Positions 26,855 to 35,728 of a DNA stretch of 64,000 nt are shown here, piece by piece. Made by a program: the position numbers and the translations under genes. The stretch's first letter is position 1; every line of letters begins with the position of its first letter. The stretch lies in assembly GCA_964624905.1 (NCBI GenBank), contig CAZUYK010000004.1, forward strand, positions 19,475-83,474. The letters run 5' to 3'. The notes below the pieces were generated by a model. The model did not search any database. It saw nothing but the letters and a program-made list of their open reading frames with translations, and was not told the DNA's origin. This stretch comes from CAZRVH01 sp964624905. Its GTDB lineage: Bacteria > Patescibacteriota > Gracilibacteria > Peribacterales > Peribacteraceae.

Positions 26855-27936
26855 TCACCGTCCGCCCCGCCACCGACAAAGCCGCTTGGGAAACTTTTCT
26901 TCAGGGCCGCCCGTACGCATCGTTCTTGCAAAGCTGGACGATGGGAGAGGTGTATCGGGACATCGGGCAGGAGCCCGTGCGTTTCGAGGCAGTGAAGGAT
27001 GACCGGATCGTGGGCGTGTGCCAGGCGATCCTCGTCCCTGCGCGCCGCGGCCGCCACCTGATGGTCCAGTATGGCCCCCAGTTAGCCGAGGACGCGGCGT
27101 TGGAGCCGCTCGTGAACGCGGTGAAGGAAGAAGCCGCGAAACGCTCCTGCAGCTTCGTACGCATGAGTCCGTTCTGGCTGGAGAACGATCCGAAGGGCGA
27201 AGAGTTGCGAAAAAAAGGCGCCCTGTCTTCGCCCATGCATCTTCTTTCGGAATACACGTGGTACATCCCGCTGAAAACGAACGATCGGTGGAAGAGCGGA
27301 ATAGAGGCATCGGCACCGCGGACGGAGGAATCCATCCTGGCCGATATGCGCAAAACGACCCGCAACCTGGTGGGGCGCGCCCAACGCGAGGGTGTCGTCG
27401 TGACGGCGTCGACCGAACCGGAGAAAGACCTCGACATCTACTTCAAGCTGCAGGAAGAAACGTACAAGCGCCATCACTTCGTTCCCTACCGCGAAAGCTA
27501 CATCCGCGCGCAGGTGAAGCACTTCGCGCCGCTCGGGCAGGCCATCGTCTACGTCGCGCGCTACAACGGCGAGCCCGTCGCCGCATCGGTCCACATGAGC
27601 TACGCCGGCATCACCAGCTACCACCACGGCGCCAGCACGCAGAAGTACAATAAAATCCCGGCGAGCACCCTGCTCCAGTGGACGGCGATCCGCGAAGCGC
27701 TGGGACGCGGCGATGACATCTACAACTTCTGGGGCATCGCGCCTCGCCGCGTGAACGAAGAAGGCCAGGAGGTGATCATCAACCCCAAACACCCCTTCGC
27801 AGGTGTTACGACATTCAAGACGGGCTTCGGAGGCCATCCCTTGCCCCTCATGCATTGCGTCGATCTTCCGCTGACGGGAATGTACCAGGCAACGAGGGCG
27901 TTTGAGTTTGTGAGGAAGTGGCGCCGGGGTTTCTGA
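26851..27936 (+). CDS. FemAB/FemX-like aminoacyltransferase
   Basis: 361 residues, two GNAT-like domains. Fem enzymes transfer amino acids from aminoacyl-tRNA to the peptidoglycan stem peptide, building the interpeptide bridge. Recognisable parts are SFLQSWTMGEVYRD near the N-terminus, KTTRNLVGRAQREGV (Fem-type), HHFVPYRESYI, and the C-terminal YNFWGIAPRR/FKTGFGG. It lacks the long coiled-coil arm of Staphylococcus FemA. Start and upstream stop overlap by ATGA, in the envelope operon with the MurF-like ligase. Confidence 0.82.
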   Translation: MITVRPATDKAAWETFLQGRPYASFLQSWTMGEVYRDIGQEPVRFEAVKDDRIVGVCQAILVPARRGRHLMVQYGPQLAEDAALEPLVNAVKEEAAKRSCSFVRMSPFWLENDPKGEELRKKGALSSPMHLLSEYTWYIPLKTNDRWKSGIEASAPRTEESILADMRKTTRNLVGRAQREGVVVTASTEPEKDLDIYFKLQEETYKRHHFVPYRESYIRAQVKHFAPLGQAIVYVARYNGEPVAASVHMSYAGITSYHHGASTQKYNKIPASTLLQWTAIREALGRGDDIYNFWGIAPRRVNEEGQEVIINPKHPFAGVTTFKTGFGGHPLPLMHCVDLPLTGMYQATRAFEFVRKWRRGF

Positions 27937-27948
27937 TATACTGCGGCC

Positions 27949-28281
27949 ATGCCCATCGATCCCCCCTCCGATCCGCAACTCGACCAAGAACATCCCCCGA
28001 TCCACGACAAGCAGACCGTCGAGGAGAAATTGGACGTAATCATCAAGTACCTGCACCGCATCGACAAGCGTGACCGCATCCGCATGTGGTCGGGAACGGT
28101 CCACAGCCTCATGACGCTCATCCCGCTGATCCTGACTCTCGTGTCGCTCTGGTACTTCTACGCGCACAGCGCGGACCTGCTGAAAGGCATGATGGGCTTC
28201 GGAGGCGGAGGATCGGCGACGTCGCAACCGTCGATCATGCAGCAGATCCAGGACTACCTGAAGACGCAGCAGGGACAATAA
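27949..28281 (+). CDS. Small membrane protein
   Basis: 110 residues. A charged N-terminal half (TVEEKLDVIIKYLHRIDKRDRIR) precedes one hydrophobic span LMTLIPLILTLVSLWYFY at about residues 55-72, then a Gly-rich and Gln-rich tail. No family is recognised. TATACT lies exactly 6 bases before the ATG, so it has its own promoter although it trails the femAB-like gene by 12 bases. Confidence 0.65.
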   Translation: MPIDPPSDPQLDQEHPPIHDKQTVEEKLDVIIKYLHRIDKRDRIRMWSGTVHSLMTLIPLILTLVSLWYFYAHSADLLKGMMGFGGGGSATSQPSIMQQIQDYLKTQQGQ

Positions 28282-28305
28282 AAAAAGCGGCCCTTTCGGA
28301 CCGCC
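28279..28305 (-). terminator. Rho-independent terminator
   Basis: On the minus strand the hairpin GCGGTCC-GAAA-GGGCCGC (one mismatch) is followed by seven Ts. It ends transcription of the SH3b/NodB-like gene. Confidence 0.85.
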
Positions 28306-28330
28306 CTGTGTGTTTGTGTGTGGATGGTAC

Positions 28331-29785
28331 CTATTTCGCCGAGACCGCACCGATCACCTCGTCCGCGCTCGTGCTCGGGAATATTTGGATGCTGGGAAGC
28401 CTGAGGAATTGTTCCCTGCGGAAGGTCGTACCGTTGTTATTGCTCACGCCCAGCAGGTAGCCCGCCTCCGCCGCCAACTCCATCACGCGGTCGTTGGTGC
28501 CTCCGTCCGGGTACGCGATGCTGAAGATCGTGCGCTTCGTGAGATCCTCCAGGATCTTGCGGCTCTGCTTCATTTCCAATTGCACCTGCGCGTTGGTCAG
28601 TGCGCGTAGGTCGTCGCCCGTGTGCGTGGCGGACTGGATATCGAATCCGTTGGCCAGGAGCGTGATGATCTGCTTCTCCGTGATGCCCGTGAGGCCTACG
28701 TCCTTCGTCTGGAGGAATAGGGTGGCATTGATGCGGTTCGCGTTAAGGGTATCGGACACCGCCTTTACGTTGCCGGCATTCACACCCGTGATGCCGACGA
28801 CGACGTTCTTGCCTTCGAAGACGACGTTGCGCTGTTGTTGCTGCATCAGTACGTCGTAGAACTGCTTCAGGGTGACGATGGAATAGCCATCCGCACGCAA
28901 GCGCGTCACATGGTCGGAGAGTTGCTTCAGCGCGTCGGGATTTCCTTCGACGTTATAGGAAAGGATCGGGAGCGAGTAGGAATCCTGGCGAACGACGAAC
29001 TGGGGCGAGAACGGCTTCAGGTAGGCGTCGGATACGTATCCCGTCTGGCCTCCGTGGGTCACCTTCGCCCATCCACCGGCGATGCTCTCCGGCTTCACGA
29101 TCGCCTGTCCCGGGATCTCGCCGATCTTCGCGCTTCCCTGCTGGGCCTCGGCGCGCATGTTCACGAACGCGAAGTTCACGAAGTACAGGCCGGCGTATTT
29201 CTTCTGCTCTTCCGGAAGCTTGTCGTTGGTCGTGAGCTTCGCGATGTAGCGCGACGCGATGAATCCTTCCTTTCCGTCCGACATCCTGACCTTGGCCCAA
29301 TCGGCGCGCGGGAACTCGATGACTTCCACCGATGCGCCGCGTTCCAGGCGCCCCATGTTCGCCGCGGTGGCGGACGTATCGCTGCGCACGTTCACGAACG
29401 CGTTGGTCACCTGGAAATAGTTGCTGGTGCCGGATTGCCCGGTACGGATCGCCTTGTACATGGGGAGCTGGCTGAGATCCAGGATCACCTCGTCGGGGTT
29501 GCCCTTCAGGGAACCGCTGCCCGAGGGCAATGCCTCCAGGTACGGAATGCCTCCGCTGCCGGTGACGATGCCGCTGCCCGTGGCCGCGACCTGCGCGTCA
29601 TTGGCAAGCTCTCGGAACTTCGCGACGTCGTCCTGCGTGAAGACGAAGTCGGGGCGTTCATTCGACTGAGCGCCGCATCCCGCGAAGAGGATACCGAAGC
29701 ACGCGACAAGCAGGAAACCGACGAACGGCTTGCCGTTGCGGCGCCGCTTGGAAGTAAAACGTGGACGGGAACTGGAATAGGACAT
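28331..29785 (-). CDS. Lipoprotein with two SH3b domains and a degenerate polysaccharide-deacetylase domain
   Basis: 484 residues. A basic N-terminus, hydrophobic core and LFAGC lipobox (Cys37) mark a lipoprotein. Two bacterial SH3-like domains follow: AFVNVRSDTSATAANMGRL (about 129-147) and AFVNMRAEAQQGSAKIGEI (about 207-225), each ending in a G-x-G-Y/F motif. SH3b domains usually bind peptidoglycan. The C-terminal half (about 275-484) looks like a NodB fold (ILSYN, RADGYSIVTLKQFYDVL, IFSIAYPDGGTNDRV). However, the TFDDG acid pair is replaced by GITGVNAG, and the metal motif reads HTGDDL without the second His. It is probably inactive or binding-only. Confidence 0.8.
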   Translation of the reverse strand: MSYSSSRPRFTSKRRRNGKPFVGFLLVACFGILFAGCGAQSNERPDFVFTQDDVAKFRELANDAQVAATGSGIVTGSGGIPYLEALPSGSGSLKGNPDEVILDLSQLPMYKAIRTGQSGTSNYFQVTNAFVNVRSDTSATAANMGRLERGASVEVIEFPRADWAKVRMSDGKEGFIASRYIAKLTTNDKLPEEQKKYAGLYFVNFAFVNMRAEAQQGSAKIGEIPGQAIVKPESIAGGWAKVTHGGQTGYVSDAYLKPFSPQFVVRQDSYSLPILSYNVEGNPDALKQLSDHVTRLRADGYSIVTLKQFYDVLMQQQQRNVVFEGKNVVVGITGVNAGNVKAVSDTLNANRINATLFLQTKDVGLTGITEKQIITLLANGFDIQSATHTGDDLRALTNAQVQLEMKQSRKILEDLTKRTIFSIAYPDGGTNDRVMELAAEAGYLLGVSNNNGTTFRREQFLRLPSIQIFPSTSADEVIGAVSAK

Positions 29786-29804
29786 GGACCGGAAGGGAAA
29801 GGGA

Positions 29805-31505
29805 TTACATGCGTTCGGGAACGCGAAGGGTGAGGAGGGCCGCGCCCGCCTTCAGGATGTCGGCAGTGCGGGAAGTAAGGGACAAACGGAGGAGGCGGAC
29901 GTCGCCTTCGGCCTTGAGGATCTGTTCGCTGTTATAGAAACCGTTGAAATCCTGCGCGAGCTGGTAGAGATAATTCGCGACTTTGTGCGGCAGGTGTTCC
30001 CTGCGCGCCTCTTCGAGGACGTGCGGGAATTGCAGGAGCGTGCCGATGAGGATGCGTTCGTATTTCGAAAGTTCGTGCCCGTCCTTCACGGTCAACTCGC
30101 CCACCGCCTCCTCGGACTTGCGCAACACGCTCTTGGCGCGGGCGTGCGTGTATTGCAGGTACGGCGCGCTGTTCCCCTCGAAGCTGAGCATCTTGTCCCA
30201 GTCGAACACCATGTCCATCTTGCGGTTCTGGCTCAGGATGCCGTACACGAGGGCGCCGACGCCCATCATCTCCGCCAAATCCTTCGGATCATCCGTCTGG
30301 ATTGCGTCGCCGCGTTCCTTGATGACTTCGTCCGCGCGCGCGATGGATTCCTCAATGACGTGTTCCAATTTCAAGATATTTCCCTTGCGCGTGCTCATGC
30401 TCTTGTCCGCGAAACGCATGCGGCCGAACAGGACGTTCTCGAATACGGGGAGTTCCCATCCCAACTGCTTGCACGTTTCGGCAAGCTGTTCGAAGTGCAG
30501 TTTCTGGGCGATGTCGGTGCAGATGAGGATCTTCTGTGGATGGTACTCATCCATGCGGTAGCGCATCTGGGCGATATCGCGCGTGGAGTACAGCGTCGCG
30601 CCGTCCCCTTTCTGCACCAGGTACGGCGGCATGTTCTCGTCGTCGAACTTCACGATGAGCGATCCCCCCTCCCCTTCCACGAAGACCTTCTTCTTTTTTC
30701 CTTCCTCCAGGATGCCGTCCATCTTGTCTTCATAGAAACTCTCTCCCAGGTCCAGGTCGAAGGAGACGTGCAGCTTCTTATACAGATCCTCCAGCGACGC
30801 CTTCGTGACGCTCACGACATCCTTCCAAAACGCGCGAAGTTCCTCGTCCCCCTGCTCCAACTTGCGAAATGCTTCGCGGCCTTCGTCTTCCAAGGCGGCG
30901 TCCTTTTCCAGCTCCTGATGGAACTGCACATAGAGCGCAAGCAGATCGTCGAGGGTGTAGTCTTTGGGATTTTTCTTCGTTCCCCACTTCTGATGCGCGA
31001 CGGCCAACTTGCCGAACTGCGTTCCCCAATCCCCCAGGTAGTTCCAGGCGATCACGTTGGCGCCGTCGTGGCGGTACAGGTTCACCAGCGACTGGCCGAG
31101 CACCGTCCCGATGATATGGTGGATGCCCAGCGGCTTGGCGATGTTCGGCTGGGAGTACTCGATGATGACGGGGTCGTCCTTCTTGTTCGACTTCTTCGCG
31201 TTCACGGACTCCGACGCTTCATCCAACGCCTTCATGAGCGCGGGCGCAGTGAGCCACACGTTCACGTATCCGGCACCCGCGACCTCGGCTTTTTCAACCG
31301 ACGGCGAGAGCGCGATTTTATCCGCCAAAACCTGTGCGATCTCGCGGGGATTCTTTCCCAGTTTTTTGGCTAACTGCAAAGCAACGGTCGTCGTCAGATC
31401 CCCGTGCCCCGCATCCTGCGGGCGCTGCCACGAAACAGCCGTGCCTCCCTCACCGTATTCGGTGTTCAGAATTTGTTCTGCTTCGGTGGAAAGATGCTGG
31501 AACAT
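29805..31505 (-). CDS. argS: Arginyl-tRNA synthetase
   Basis: 566 residues, class I synthetase. The Add1 N-terminal domain, the HIGH-type motif in PLGIHHIIG, the KMSKS-type motif MSTRKGN and the DALR anticodon domain ending TLRVPERM (family ending APERM) are all present. An upstream extension of the frame to 31616 lacks support, and ATG 31505 gives the normal N-terminus EILNTEYG... . TATAGT lies about 40 bases upstream on the minus strand, so this gene appears to have a normal leader. The SH3b gene begins 19 bases downstream. Confidence 0.95.
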   Translation of the reverse strand: MFQHLSTEAEQILNTEYGEGGTAVSWQRPQDAGHGDLTTTVALQLAKKLGKNPREIAQVLADKIALSPSVEKAEVAGAGYVNVWLTAPALMKALDEASESVNAKKSNKKDDPVIIEYSQPNIAKPLGIHHIIGTVLGQSLVNLYRHDGANVIAWNYLGDWGTQFGKLAVAHQKWGTKKNPKDYTLDDLLALYVQFHQELEKDAALEDEGREAFRKLEQGDEELRAFWKDVVSVTKASLEDLYKKLHVSFDLDLGESFYEDKMDGILEEGKKKKVFVEGEGGSLIVKFDDENMPPYLVQKGDGATLYSTRDIAQMRYRMDEYHPQKILICTDIAQKLHFEQLAETCKQLGWELPVFENVLFGRMRFADKSMSTRKGNILKLEHVIEESIARADEVIKERGDAIQTDDPKDLAEMMGVGALVYGILSQNRKMDMVFDWDKMLSFEGNSAPYLQYTHARAKSVLRKSEEAVGELTVKDGHELSKYERILIGTLLQFPHVLEEARREHLPHKVANYLYQLAQDFNGFYNSEQILKAEGDVRLLRLSLTSRTADILKAGAALLTLRVPERM

Positions 31506-31639
31506 TTCGGTGTGTTGAACAAAAGTCCTGTTCGGGGATTCGTGCGAACTATAGCAGTAAGCATACTGCCATCCAGTAGGAAACAAAATTTGTTCTTGCT
31601 CATAGAATGTACTCATGTTTTGAACAACAATTTAAGATT

Positions 31640-31690
31640 CTTTCCATCTTCCCTCTCCTTGTAGGAGGGGGTGCCCGAAGGGCAGGTGAG
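31640..31690. repeat. Short two-hairpin intergenic element
   Basis: CCTCTCCTTGTAGGAGGG followed by GTGCCCGAAGGGCAGG folds as two adjacent small hairpins. Similar GC-rich 'TCTCCTTGTAGGAG-GTGCCCGAAGGGCAG' elements are, from memory, scattered in varied bacteria. No second full copy is seen in the window. It lies between argS and the lipoprotein at 31749. Confidence 0.35.
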
Positions 31691-31748
31691 GTCCGGGTGC
31701 TTAAGCCTCCATTGCGATGGAAACGCATCGACCTCTATACTTCACTCC

Positions 31749-32567
31749 GTGAAAAAGACATTCATCGTCGGCGCGGCAGCATCCCTCCTTCTTGCTGGGT
31801 GCTCCGGCGGAACGCAGGACTCAGGAAAAATCACGGCCGCCAGGCAGGCGCTTTTGTACGCGGGACAGCTGATGCGCACGGGAAAGATCAGTCCGGACAT
31901 CTTCCGTCCCAGCGCGCTTTTGGGCGTACACACGGCATTGTTCCTGGCGAAGACTGCGGAGTCCTCGGTCAAAACGGCGCTCCAGGGAGTGGAAATCCAA
32001 CAGGCCCTGCGCGCGGAGGGGGGCGAACACGTGAGCGAGGCATTCCAACTGCTGACGGCGCTGAGCGACGCCTTGGAAGTGGACATCGCGGACATGCTGA
32101 ACCGCACGTCGCAGCGCCAGGAGGCGTTGGATTCCTACGTGACCGCACTGACCGCGTACTTCAACGCCGCGAAAACCCAGGCGGAACTGCTGGCGCAGGA
32201 ACAGCGCGAGAAGGAAGCCGATGCCAAGGCCAAGCGCGCCGCCGCATCCGTCATCTCCCGGGACCTGAGCCGCGCCCGCTCTAACAAGGATTACACGACG
32301 GTCAGCCAAAAGCAGGAACAGCTGATCCAGGCGCAAACCGACCAGACGGAGGCGGACGCCAAGGTGCGCGAGGTCAAAACCACGCTGAATGTCATGAACG
32401 AGCTGATCGACGTCACCTCCGAGCGATTGAGCGCCATCGCGGAGAACCGCGAAATCATCCTATCCGGCCTATCCGTGGTGGAAGTTCCCGGAATCGACGA
32501 TCTCGGCCTTATAATACAGAGAAACGGCCGAAAGAACAGCGGATCGACCCCTTTGGGATCGTTCTGA
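31749..32567 (+). CDS. Coiled-coil lipoprotein
   Basis: 272 residues. The signal VKKTFIVGAAASLLLAGC ends in a lipobox Cys at about residue 18. The rest is almost wholly helical, with a coiled-coil-like stretch NAAKTQAELLAQEQREKEAD and later EQLIQAQTDQTEADAK, and an Arg/Gly/Ser tail. A GTG start is preferred: it lies 7 bases after TATACT and places the signal peptide at the N-terminus. The function is unknown. The VirB4-type gene follows 56 bases downstream. Confidence 0.72.
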   Translation: MKKTFIVGAAASLLLAGCSGGTQDSGKITAARQALLYAGQLMRTGKISPDIFRPSALLGVHTALFLAKTAESSVKTALQGVEIQQALRAEGGEHVSEAFQLLTALSDALEVDIADMLNRTSQRQEALDSYVTALTAYFNAAKTQAELLAQEQREKEADAKAKRAAASVISRDLSRARSNKDYTTVSQKQEQLIQAQTDQTEADAKVREVKTTLNVMNELIDVTSERLSAIAENREIILSGLSVVEVPGIDDLGLIIQRNGRKNSGSTPLGSF

Positions 32568-32591
32568 GTCCCGTATTGTGAAAAAGGGTGG

Positions 32592-32608
32592 TTTTTGCTA
32601 TAATAAAG
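32592..32608 (+). promoter_or_regulatory. Promoter of the VirB4-like gene
   Basis: TTTTTGCTATAATAAAG, an extended -10 (TGCTATAAT). The identical 17 bases recur at 62094-62110 before the prgI gene. The start codon is about 19 bases downstream, so a short leader is expected. Confidence 0.7.
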
Positions 32609-32623
32609 AGAAACGTTTTCCGC

Positions 32624-34567
32624 ATGTCCAACACACAAATGAACACTCCGAACCCATCAATGCCGTCCTCGCTCAAGTCCCCTCTCATGGAGGCGATCGA
32701 CGAACTTCTCGGTCTCAACAAGCAGGCCATCGATGTGTTGAGCGAAAAGAAAGACGGTGACGTCCTGACGGACGAGGATCGCGATGCAATCAAGAAATAT
32801 GAGGAAGGACTTCAGAAGGTCCTGGATATCATCGCGCCGGCAGGAATGCAGATCCGCACGAAGGACATCATGGTGAACGACATGTTCGCCCGCACGCTGT
32901 ACGTCTACAACTGGCCGAACTACATTTATCCTAACTGGCTCAGCCAGACCGTGAACCTGGATGCGACGTTCGATATCGCCCAGTTCATCTACCCCAGCTC
33001 CAATAAGGCGATCATGAAGATGCTTCGCAAGAAGGTGGCGGAGCTCCGCTCTTCCGTGCGTATGTTGGAACAGCGCGGCATCGTGCGCGATCCGACGCTG
33101 GAAGCCGCCCTGCAGGATGCCGAGGAACTGCGCGACCTCTTGGCCCGCGGCCAGGAGAAACTCTTCCAGCTCGGCATGTACATCACGCTGTATGCCGAGG
33201 ATGAAGAGAAATTGAAGAAGGTGCAGACGGACATCGAATCCCTTTTGGGAGGAAAACTGGTGCTGACGAAACCGGCGTACTTCCAGATGGAACACGCATG
33301 GAACTCCACGCTACCGATCGCCCAGGACGACCTGGAGATCAACCGCAACATGAACACGTCCCCGCTGGCGTCCAGCTTCCCGTTCTCGTCCAGCGACCTG
33401 ACCGACGACCACGGCATCCTCTACGGAATCAACCGCCACAACGACTCGCTAGTCATCTTCGACCGCTTCGACCTCCCGAACGCGAACAGCAATCTCTTCG
33501 CTACTTCCGGAGCGGGTAAATCCTACACCGCGAAGCTGGAGATCCTACGCTACCTGATGCTTGGAACGGACGTGTTCGTCATCGACCCTGAAAACGAATA
33601 CACGAACCTCTGCCAGGCCGTGGGAGGATCCTTCATCCCCATGTCCATCCAGAGCCAGTTCCGCATCAACCCGTTCGACCTGCCCAAGGCTGTGCGCGGC
33701 GAGGACGCGGCCGAAGGCGAAGTGCTGCGCAGCGCGGTGATCAACCTGCACGGACTTCTGCGTCTCATGCTGGGTCCGGTCACCCCCGCCGAGGACGGCG
33801 TGCTCGACAAGGCGATTATCGATACCTACGCGCTCAACGGCATTACGCTCACGACGCCGAACCCGGGCGAACTGGAACCCCCCACGCTCCAGCAGCTCGT
33901 GGACGTGCTCCAGACGACGGACGGCGGCGAGAACATGGCCAGCGTCCTGCAGAAGTACACGACGGGATCCTTCGCCGGACTCTTCGACCAGAAAACCAAC
34001 GTCAGCCTCGACAAGCAGATGATCGTCTTCCAGATCCGCGACCTGGAGGAGCAGCTCCGCCCGATCGCGATCTACATCGTCCTGAACTTCATCTGGAACC
34101 GCATCCGCGCCGACATGAAGAAGCGCCTGCTCGTCATCGACGAAGCCTGGAACCTGATGCAGCACGAAGACTCCGCACGCTTCCTCTATGGAATCGTGAA
34201 GCGCGCCCGCAAATACTACCTGGGCGTCACGACGATCACGCAGGACGTGGACGACTTCGTGGAATCCCCCTTCGGCCGCCCGATCATCACCAACTCCTCG
34301 CTCCAGATCCTCCTCAAGCAGTCCCCCGCAACGGTCGATAGCTTGCAGAAGCTCTTCTACCTCACGGATGGCGAGAAGTACGCACTCCTGAACTCCAGCG
34401 TGGGCCAGGGCATCCTCTTCGCGGGCTACAAGCACGTCGCCATGCAGGTGGTCGCCAGCCCAGAGGAATCCAAGCTGATCACCACGAACCCCGAGGAAGT
34501 AATGAAGGCGCAGCAGGCCGTGAAAGACGCTGCCGAGGTGAAAAAGGCAGAGGAAGAGCAGAAGTAA
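32624..34567 (+). CDS. VirB4/TraC-type secretion ATPase
   Basis: 647 residues. VirB4 ATPases power type IV secretion systems and pilus assembly. An N-terminal domain of about 240 residues (DIMVNDMFARTLYVYNWPNY) precedes a RecA-like ATPase. Walker A is TSGAGKSYTAK near 294-304, Walker B RLLVIDEAWNLM near 506-517, and downstream VTTITQDVDDFV and LLKQSPA match the VirB4/TrbE pattern. Its C-terminus ends in an acidic/Lys-rich tail. The start at 32624 follows the shared promoter by 19 bases. Other T4SS-like parts lie at 41-42.6, 57.2 and 62-63.5 kb. It may serve conjugation-like secretion or type IV-like DNA uptake. Confidence 0.85.
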   Translation: MSNTQMNTPNPSMPSSLKSPLMEAIDELLGLNKQAIDVLSEKKDGDVLTDEDRDAIKKYEEGLQKVLDIIAPAGMQIRTKDIMVNDMFARTLYVYNWPNYIYPNWLSQTVNLDATFDIAQFIYPSSNKAIMKMLRKKVAELRSSVRMLEQRGIVRDPTLEAALQDAEELRDLLARGQEKLFQLGMYITLYAEDEEKLKKVQTDIESLLGGKLVLTKPAYFQMEHAWNSTLPIAQDDLEINRNMNTSPLASSFPFSSSDLTDDHGILYGINRHNDSLVIFDRFDLPNANSNLFATSGAGKSYTAKLEILRYLMLGTDVFVIDPENEYTNLCQAVGGSFIPMSIQSQFRINPFDLPKAVRGEDAAEGEVLRSAVINLHGLLRLMLGPVTPAEDGVLDKAIIDTYALNGITLTTPNPGELEPPTLQQLVDVLQTTDGGENMASVLQKYTTGSFAGLFDQKTNVSLDKQMIVFQIRDLEEQLRPIAIYIVLNFIWNRIRADMKKRLLVIDEAWNLMQHEDSARFLYGIVKRARKYYLGVTTITQDVDDFVESPFGRPIITNSSLQILLKQSPATVDSLQKLFYLTDGEKYALLNSSVGQGILFAGYKHVAMQVVASPEESKLITTNPEEVMKAQQAVKDAAEVKKAEEEQK

Positions 34568-34583
34568 GCTATTTTTGATTAAT

Positions 34584-34611
34584 TTGACATTATAGAATTA
34601 TATTCTATAAT
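34584..34611 (+). promoter_or_regulatory. Consensus promoter with embedded palindrome
   Basis: TTGACA (34584-34589), a 16-base spacer, then TATAAT (34606-34611). A perfect 10-3-10 inverted repeat, ATTATAGAAT-TAT-ATTCTATAAT (34589-34611), fills the spacer and the -10, as an operator would. Confidence 0.75.
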
Positions 34612-34651
34612 ATTTTTATTGGGAACTGCTCATTTAAAAATCGAGGCAAAT

Positions 34652-34987
34652 ATGACAAATGACGCTGATTTACTCACTGATTTAGTCGAGGATAAGTATC
34701 TCGTCGAACTAAAGCATAGTAATCGTCGATTTAAGGTCGACTGTAATGACGAGGATACTGCTGACATGAGTCCTTGTAATTGTCACAAATGTGGCGGAGG
34801 GAATACCCGCCGTCGTGGCATAAAAGTTCTCTGTGTTACCGATGAAGACGACAATGAGCTATCACTCGATAGCAAGATCTGTAAAAACATTATTCGTAAA
34901 GTGCAAAATGCACTTTTCAGCGGACAAGCTATTTGCGTCGAATGCGAAAATGAAATCATCACGGAATTGCGCCTCAGTTCGAAATAA
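34652..34987 (+). CDS. Small Cys-rich zinc-ribbon-like protein
   Basis: 111 residues. Cysteines are CNCHKC (about 43-48) and CVEC (about 93-96), spaced like a zinc-ribbon with an intervening beta region (GIKVLCVTDEDDNELS). There is no recognised family. The gene is markedly AT-rich beside its GC-rich neighbours. It has a strong consensus promoter with a palindrome and an SD-like GAGG 5 bases before the ATG, with a long leader. A terminator follows. Recent acquisition and autoregulation are inferences. Confidence 0.65.
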   Translation: MTNDADLLTDLVEDKYLVELKHSNRRFKVDCNDEDTADMSPCNCHKCGGGNTRRRGIKVLCVTDEDDNELSLDSKICKNIIRKVQNALFSGQAICVECENEIITELRLSSK

Positions 34988-35010
34988 TCACTAATGCTTT
35001 TCCCTTTATT

Positions 35011-35040
35011 AAGCCGCCCCTCCCCGGAGCGGCTTTTTAT
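35011..35040 (+). terminator. Rho-independent terminator
   Basis: AAGCCGC...GCGGCTT hairpin with an 11-base loop-side GC stretch, followed by TTTAT. It ends the zinc-ribbon gene's transcript. Confidence 0.85.
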
Positions 35041-35157
35041 TTTCTATCTTCCTTCTCCTCCTCCACCACCTTCCAACGGACTTCCGGTTTGCATACACAT
35101 GCATCATAATCCGCATGTTCCGCACAACGCTTTTTGACATGAACGGAGGCTTATCAA

Positions 35158-35574
35158 ATGAAAATATTCCTGCTTTCAATCGCTTTCTTTGGACTTTACG
35201 GCAGCCTGATCGTATGCAATATCGCGAACATGCTGACCTTGGCACCTTGGTGCATCCTGCTGCAAGGCGTCTCGTTGGCGACCATGGATTTCTGCGTCCA
35301 CGTGCTGACACACAAGGACACGCTGCGACCGCCGATGCGCACGATCGCATGGGTCGCGGTGACGACGGCGCTCGCCATCTATCCCGGCTACATGTACGGA
35401 TGGCAGATCGCGGTCCTGTGGTTCTGCCAAGGATGGTGGGACAGCAGTTGGCACGCCGCCGACTACCACAGGCCGAACGGCTTGCCCCAGGCTCCGTCCG
35501 ATTATGAGTGGATACGATGGGCGGCTCCGCTGACCGCGCTGACGACCGTCGTGGTTCCAATTTTCCTTCGTTAG
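35158..35574 (+). CDS. Small integral membrane protein
   Basis: 138 residues with an N-terminal hydrophobic segment (IFLLSIAFFGLYGSLIV) and three further ones (LAPWCILLQGVSLATM; IAWVAVTTALAIYPGYMYGW; the C-terminal APLTALTTVVVPIFL). Several Trp and His residues lie between (WWDSSWHAADYHRPNG). No family is recognised. GGAGG lies 10 bases before the ATG (35144-35148), an SD that most genes here lack. It belongs to the accessory block of 34.6-35.8 kb. Confidence 0.6.
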   Translation: MKIFLLSIAFFGLYGSLIVCNIANMLTLAPWCILLQGVSLATMDFCVHVLTHKDTLRPPMRTIAWVAVTTALAIYPGYMYGWQIAVLWFCQGWWDSSWHAADYHRPNGLPQAPSDYEWIRWAAPLTALTTVVVPIFLR

Positions 35575-35621
35575 GATAAGCTTGCTTCCGTTCCGATGAT
35601 TCGACCATTCAGGAGGAGACG

Positions 35622-35696
35622 ATGCTGTCGTACATTGCAGAATACCAACTGGATTTCGCGGAACTGTTCACCTTCATCCGAAGCTGCTGGAAATAA
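35622..35696 (+). CDS. Micro-ORF with strong Shine-Dalgarno
   Basis: 24 codons, MLSYIAEYQLDFAELFTF... , amphipathic, ending SCWK. A perfect AGGAGG (35611-35616) lies 5 bases before the ATG, one of the strongest ribosome sites in the window. A 12-bp terminator hairpin follows at 35729. It may be a small peptide co-transcribed with the membrane protein, or a regulatory leader without a downstream gene. Confidence 0.5.
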   Translation: MLSYIAEYQLDFAELFTFIRSCWK

Positions 35697-35728
35697 CCCG
35701 GATAGCGGCAGCACCAGCGATGAAACGC

